In this document: positions 12,999 to 15,487 of the stretch, in pieces
Position numbering within the stretch: position 1 is the first letter of the stretch
Layout of the letters: each line of letters begins with the position of its first letter
From: an uncultured Muribaculaceae bacterium
Lineage (GTDB): Bacteria; Bacteroidota; Bacteroidia; Bacteroidales; Muribaculaceae
DNA: 15,487 nucleotides
Direction of reading: 5' to 3'
Assembly: GCA_910584185.1 (NCBI GenBank)
Contig: CAJTYC010000063.1
Location: 1 to 15,487 of the forward strand
The notes under the pieces: generated by a model
The model's database searches: none
What the model was told of the DNA's origin: nothing
The model's input: the letters and a program-made list of their open reading frames with translations, nothing else
Position numbers and translations under genes: made by a program

Positions 12999-15407
12999 AT
13001 GTCATTTCGTAGTTTTTTTGTCTTATTATCGGTTGTCCCGGCGCTGCTCATGGCCGCGTCGGAGCAACCTGACTCTATATCCGAGCCTGTCCATACATCT
13101 GACAGCATCTCAAATCGCGCGAGCATCACGAGACGCGACAGCATCTCAAAGAGCGAAACTATCGCGAAGCGCGAGAGCGTGGGCCTCGTGCTGAGTGGGG
13201 GAGGGGCAAAGGGTATCGCCCACGTAGGTGTTATCAAAGCCCTCGAAGATAACGACATACCTATCGACTATGTCACCGGCACTTCCATGGGCGCAATAGT
13301 CGGCAGCCTCTATTCTTGCGGCTGGTCGCCCGAGAAGATGCTGAAGTTTTTCACTTCGGAGAGTTTCTTGCAGTGGTCGCGAGGCGAGATAAGCAAGAAG
13401 TATTTATGGTATTACTACCAGCCTATACCCACGCCCAAATGGGTATCGTTCAATTTGAGCTTTTCGCGCAAGCACAAGATAACGCAGGAGATTATACCGA
13501 CCAATCTCGTGAGCCCGTTGCCGATGAACATTGAGTTTCTCAATCTTTACGGCCCTTACACTGAGCAATGCGACGAAAATTTCAATAACCTCTTCGTGCC
13601 CTTCAGATGCGTTGCCTCTGATGTATATCACAAGCATAAAGTGGTCTTCAGCGACGGTTCGTTGGGCGATGCCGTGAGGGCATCGATGAGTTTTCCGATG
13701 GTTTTCAAGCCGATATCGGTAGACGGCACTTTGCTTTATGACGGCGGCATATACGACAATTTCCCGGTCAATGTGATGGAGCAGGACTTCAATCCTGATT
13801 TTATCATCGGAGTCTCGGTGTCGGGTGCTGACTCCAAGCCACGCCGTGGCGACATGTACAGTCAGCTCGAGGATATGATCATCCAAAACAATGACTATTC
13901 GCTTCCGGCCGACAAGGGTGTGAAGATACAGGTGCCAGTGTTGAATTTCGGCGTGTTGCAGTTCAACAAGGCCAAGACAATCTTTGAGATAGGATATAAG
14001 ACGGGCATGGAGATGGTGGACTCCATCAAGTCGCGGCTCAAGACGAGGGTGTCGGTAGAAGAAGTTCAGGCACGACGTGCCAAGTTTGCCGCAGCTACAC
14101 CGGCTTTGATGTTCGATTCGGTGAGCGTAAAGGGTGTAGAGGGTAGTCAGGCTCGTTATCTCACATATCTCTTTACCGGCGACAAGCCGGGTAAGTTCGG
14201 TATGCCTCACACTGTTGATGCCTATTACCGCGCAGTCACCGACGGCTCGCTCAGCAATCTGTTGCCCCAGGCCGAATTTGGACGCAACGGCAACAACACG
14301 CTGCTGCTTGAGGCCACACCACGAAGGCCATGGACCCTCGCTGTGGGTGGATACGTGACCACGAGCACCAATTCGATGCTTTTCTTCTCAGGTGCTTACC
14401 ACACCCTCGGACTTAACTCGCTCGATATATCGCTCAACGCATGGCTCGGGCAGGCATACTATGCCGGCATGGCTCGGGCAAGGTTTGCCATGCGCACCAC
14501 CACACCATCTTATTTCGAAATTATAGGAGTGCTGAACCGACAGAAATATTATGCCGACGAGGTGCTATTCTATCAGACCTCCGACCCGATGTTCACCACC
14601 GAGGTCGATAATTATCTGAGGGCCGGATATGTATGGGCTATAGGCCGAAAGATGAAGGGCTATACGAGCCTTGCGGCCGGTTATATATCCGACTCATACT
14701 TCCCCGGCGAAGACCAAGGGGCAAGGGCGGGACGCGATGTGTTGAAATATGGTGTGGGGGTGTTTCGCGCAGGAGTGGAAGCCAATTCGCTCAATAACCA
14801 GATGTATCCATCCAGCGGCTCGAAATGGTATGTCAATGTGGATTTGAGCTTGCAGAGATCCAGGTTCGAGTCTTTTGCTGATAAAACATTGTCGCGCCCG
14901 TGGCACATGCGTCCGGTGGCCTGTATAGAGGCCATGTGGCAACATTACTTCCCGATCAACAAGAATTTCGCGCTCGGGGCATATGCCTCCGGGGCCGCCA
15001 CTTTGCAGAAGCTCGACCAGAATTATACCAATACGCTCATGCATTCCATTGCGTTTGCACCGACACCCGCCACGCAAAACTATTTCAACCTCGCCTTCCG
15101 CTCCGACAATTATGCCGCAGTGGGTATGATCCCGATATGGATGCCGCTTCGCTCGCTGCAAATCAGGGGTGACTTCTATGCATACGTGCCGGTCCGTCAT
15201 CTTCAGGACAACGGGCCAAACAATACAGCCTCATATCAGGGTTGGATGCGCCCCGTGAGATTTTTAGGTGAACTCGCAGCGGTCTATAATTTCCCCTTTG
15301 TGAGCATCTCGATATATGGTAATTACCTCTCTTACCCCTCGCGCAACTGGAACTTCGGCATATCGTTCGGACTCCTCTTCCGCGCCCCTAAGTTGCTCCG
15401 CAAGTAG
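12999..15407 (+). CDS. Patatin-like phospholipase fused to POTRA and outer-membrane barrel
   Basis: This 802-residue protein is probably an outer-membrane lipid acyl hydrolase. A signal peptide (about 1-20) is followed by a polar linker rich in DSIS/ES motifs (22-60). The patatin domain (about 62-340) shows GGGAKG (67-72, oxyanion loop), GTSMG (94-98, nucleophile Ser96) and DGG (248-250, Asp248 of the dyad), so catalysis looks intact. Residues 372-441 resemble a POTRA domain (FDSVSVKGVEG). About 444-802 is a beta-rich, BamA/Omp85-like barrel of alternating hydrophobic strands ending GISFGLLFRAPKLLRK. The layout resembles PlpD-type (type Vd) autotransporters and is common in Bacteroidetes. The ATG at 12999 is preferred to 12957 because it starts the signal peptide directly. 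The gene is bracketed by inverted copies of the dual-hairpin repeat. Confidence 0.92.
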   Translation: MSFRSFFVLLSVVPALLMAASEQPDSISEPVHTSDSISNRASITRRDSISKSETIAKRESVGLVLSGGGAKGIAHVGVIKALEDNDIPIDYVTGTSMGAIVGSLYSCGWSPEKMLKFFTSESFLQWSRGEISKKYLWYYYQPIPTPKWVSFNLSFSRKHKITQEIIPTNLVSPLPMNIEFLNLYGPYTEQCDENFNNLFVPFRCVASDVYHKHKVVFSDGSLGDAVRASMSFPMVFKPISVDGTLLYDGGIYDNFPVNVMEQDFNPDFIIGVSVSGADSKPRRGDMYSQLEDMIIQNNDYSLPADKGVKIQVPVLNFGVLQFNKAKTIFEIGYKTGMEMVDSIKSRLKTRVSVEEVQARRAKFAAATPALMFDSVSVKGVEGSQARYLTYLFTGDKPGKFGMPHTVDAYYRAVTDGSLSNLLPQAEFGRNGNNTLLLEATPRRPWTLAVGGYVTTSTNSMLFFSGAYHTLGLNSLDISLNAWLGQAYYAGMARARFAMRTTTPSYFEIIGVLNRQKYYADEVLFYQTSDPMFTTEVDNYLRAGYVWAIGRKMKGYTSLAAGYISDSYFPGEDQGARAGRDVLKYGVGVFRAGVEANSLNNQMYPSSGSKWYVNVDLSLQRSRFESFADKTLSRPWHMRPVACIEAMWQHYFPINKNFALGAYASGAATLQKLDQNYTNTLMHSIAFAPTPATQNYFNLAFRSDNYAAVGMIPIWMPLRSLQIRGDFYAYVPVRHLQDNGPNNTASYQGWMRPVRFLGELAAVYNFPFVSISIYGNYLSYPSRNWNFGISFGLLFRAPKLLRK

Positions 15408-15416
15408 TTAACATTA

Positions 15417-15487
15417 TTTTTTGTCGTCGCCGGAGGCTCCTCCCTCCCGGTGGCTTCGCGACTTCATAGCGACGCGAAGCCACCGGG
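15417..15487 (-). repeat. Dual-hairpin interspersed repeat, copy B (reaches window end)
   Basis: It is an inverted copy of the element at 12719-12784, starting 9 nt after the patatin stop. It has a perfect 15-bp stem (15446-15460 with 15473-15487) around a 12-nt loop, longer than the 10-bp stem of copy A, plus the GGAGG/CCTCC hairpin. The stem ends exactly at the last base of the window, so the element may extend further. It may double as a transcription barrier after the patatin gene, but the T run precedes the hairpin on the plus strand, so it is not a canonical terminator. Confidence 0.75.

Overview
The window looks like chromosomal DNA of a Bacteroidales bacterium; Muribaculaceae or a close family is my best guess, from gene content and mid-range GC. 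The evidence is a glycogen cluster of the Bacteroidetes type (debranching enzyme, GT4-like glycogen synthase, GH57 protein), a DUF349 repeat protein, and a patatin fused to a BamA-like barrel. Several promoters also match the Bacteroidetes pattern TTTG-N20-TAnnTTTG, and start codons lack strong Shine-Dalgarno sequences. I see no phage, plasmid, CRISPR or resistance genes.

Left half, minus strand (reading right to left): a cytidylate-kinase-like protein (7975-7322); the RNase P RNA (7248-6872) with a clear promoter and a hairpin terminator; a YihY/BrkB-family membrane protein (6774-5305); and a three-gene glycogen operon: debranching enzyme (5018-3057), glycogen synthase-type glycosyltransferase (3053-1785) and GH57 alpha-amylase-like protein (1693-200). 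The operon ends in a strong intrinsic terminator at 140-177. The three products would elongate, debranch and remodel intracellular alpha-glucan.

Right half, plus strand: a small helical CxxC protein of unknown function (8312-8701), an exported cyclophilin with a large insertion (8732-9538), a five-repeat DUF349 protein (9691-11592), an exported Sel1-repeat protein (11889-12668) and a patatin-POTRA-barrel outer-membrane protein (12999-15407). The divergent promoter region lies at about 7976-8040.

The most unusual content is non-coding. Two 168-bp elements (8138-8305 and 11619-11786) differ by one base. Each is a full-length, indel-free imperfect palindrome ending in 28-bp inverted repeats and bounded by TA, as expected of a miniature inverted-repeat transposable element (MITE). 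Both lie in the sense direction of transcribed flanks: one in a 5' leader, 6 nt before a start codon, and one between a stop codon and its terminator. Most arm-to-arm differences are G-U wobbles on the plus strand, which hints at selection on an RNA hairpin. A second repeat family with two hairpins brackets the patatin gene in opposite orientations, and one copy is preceded by a 7-bp tandem array.
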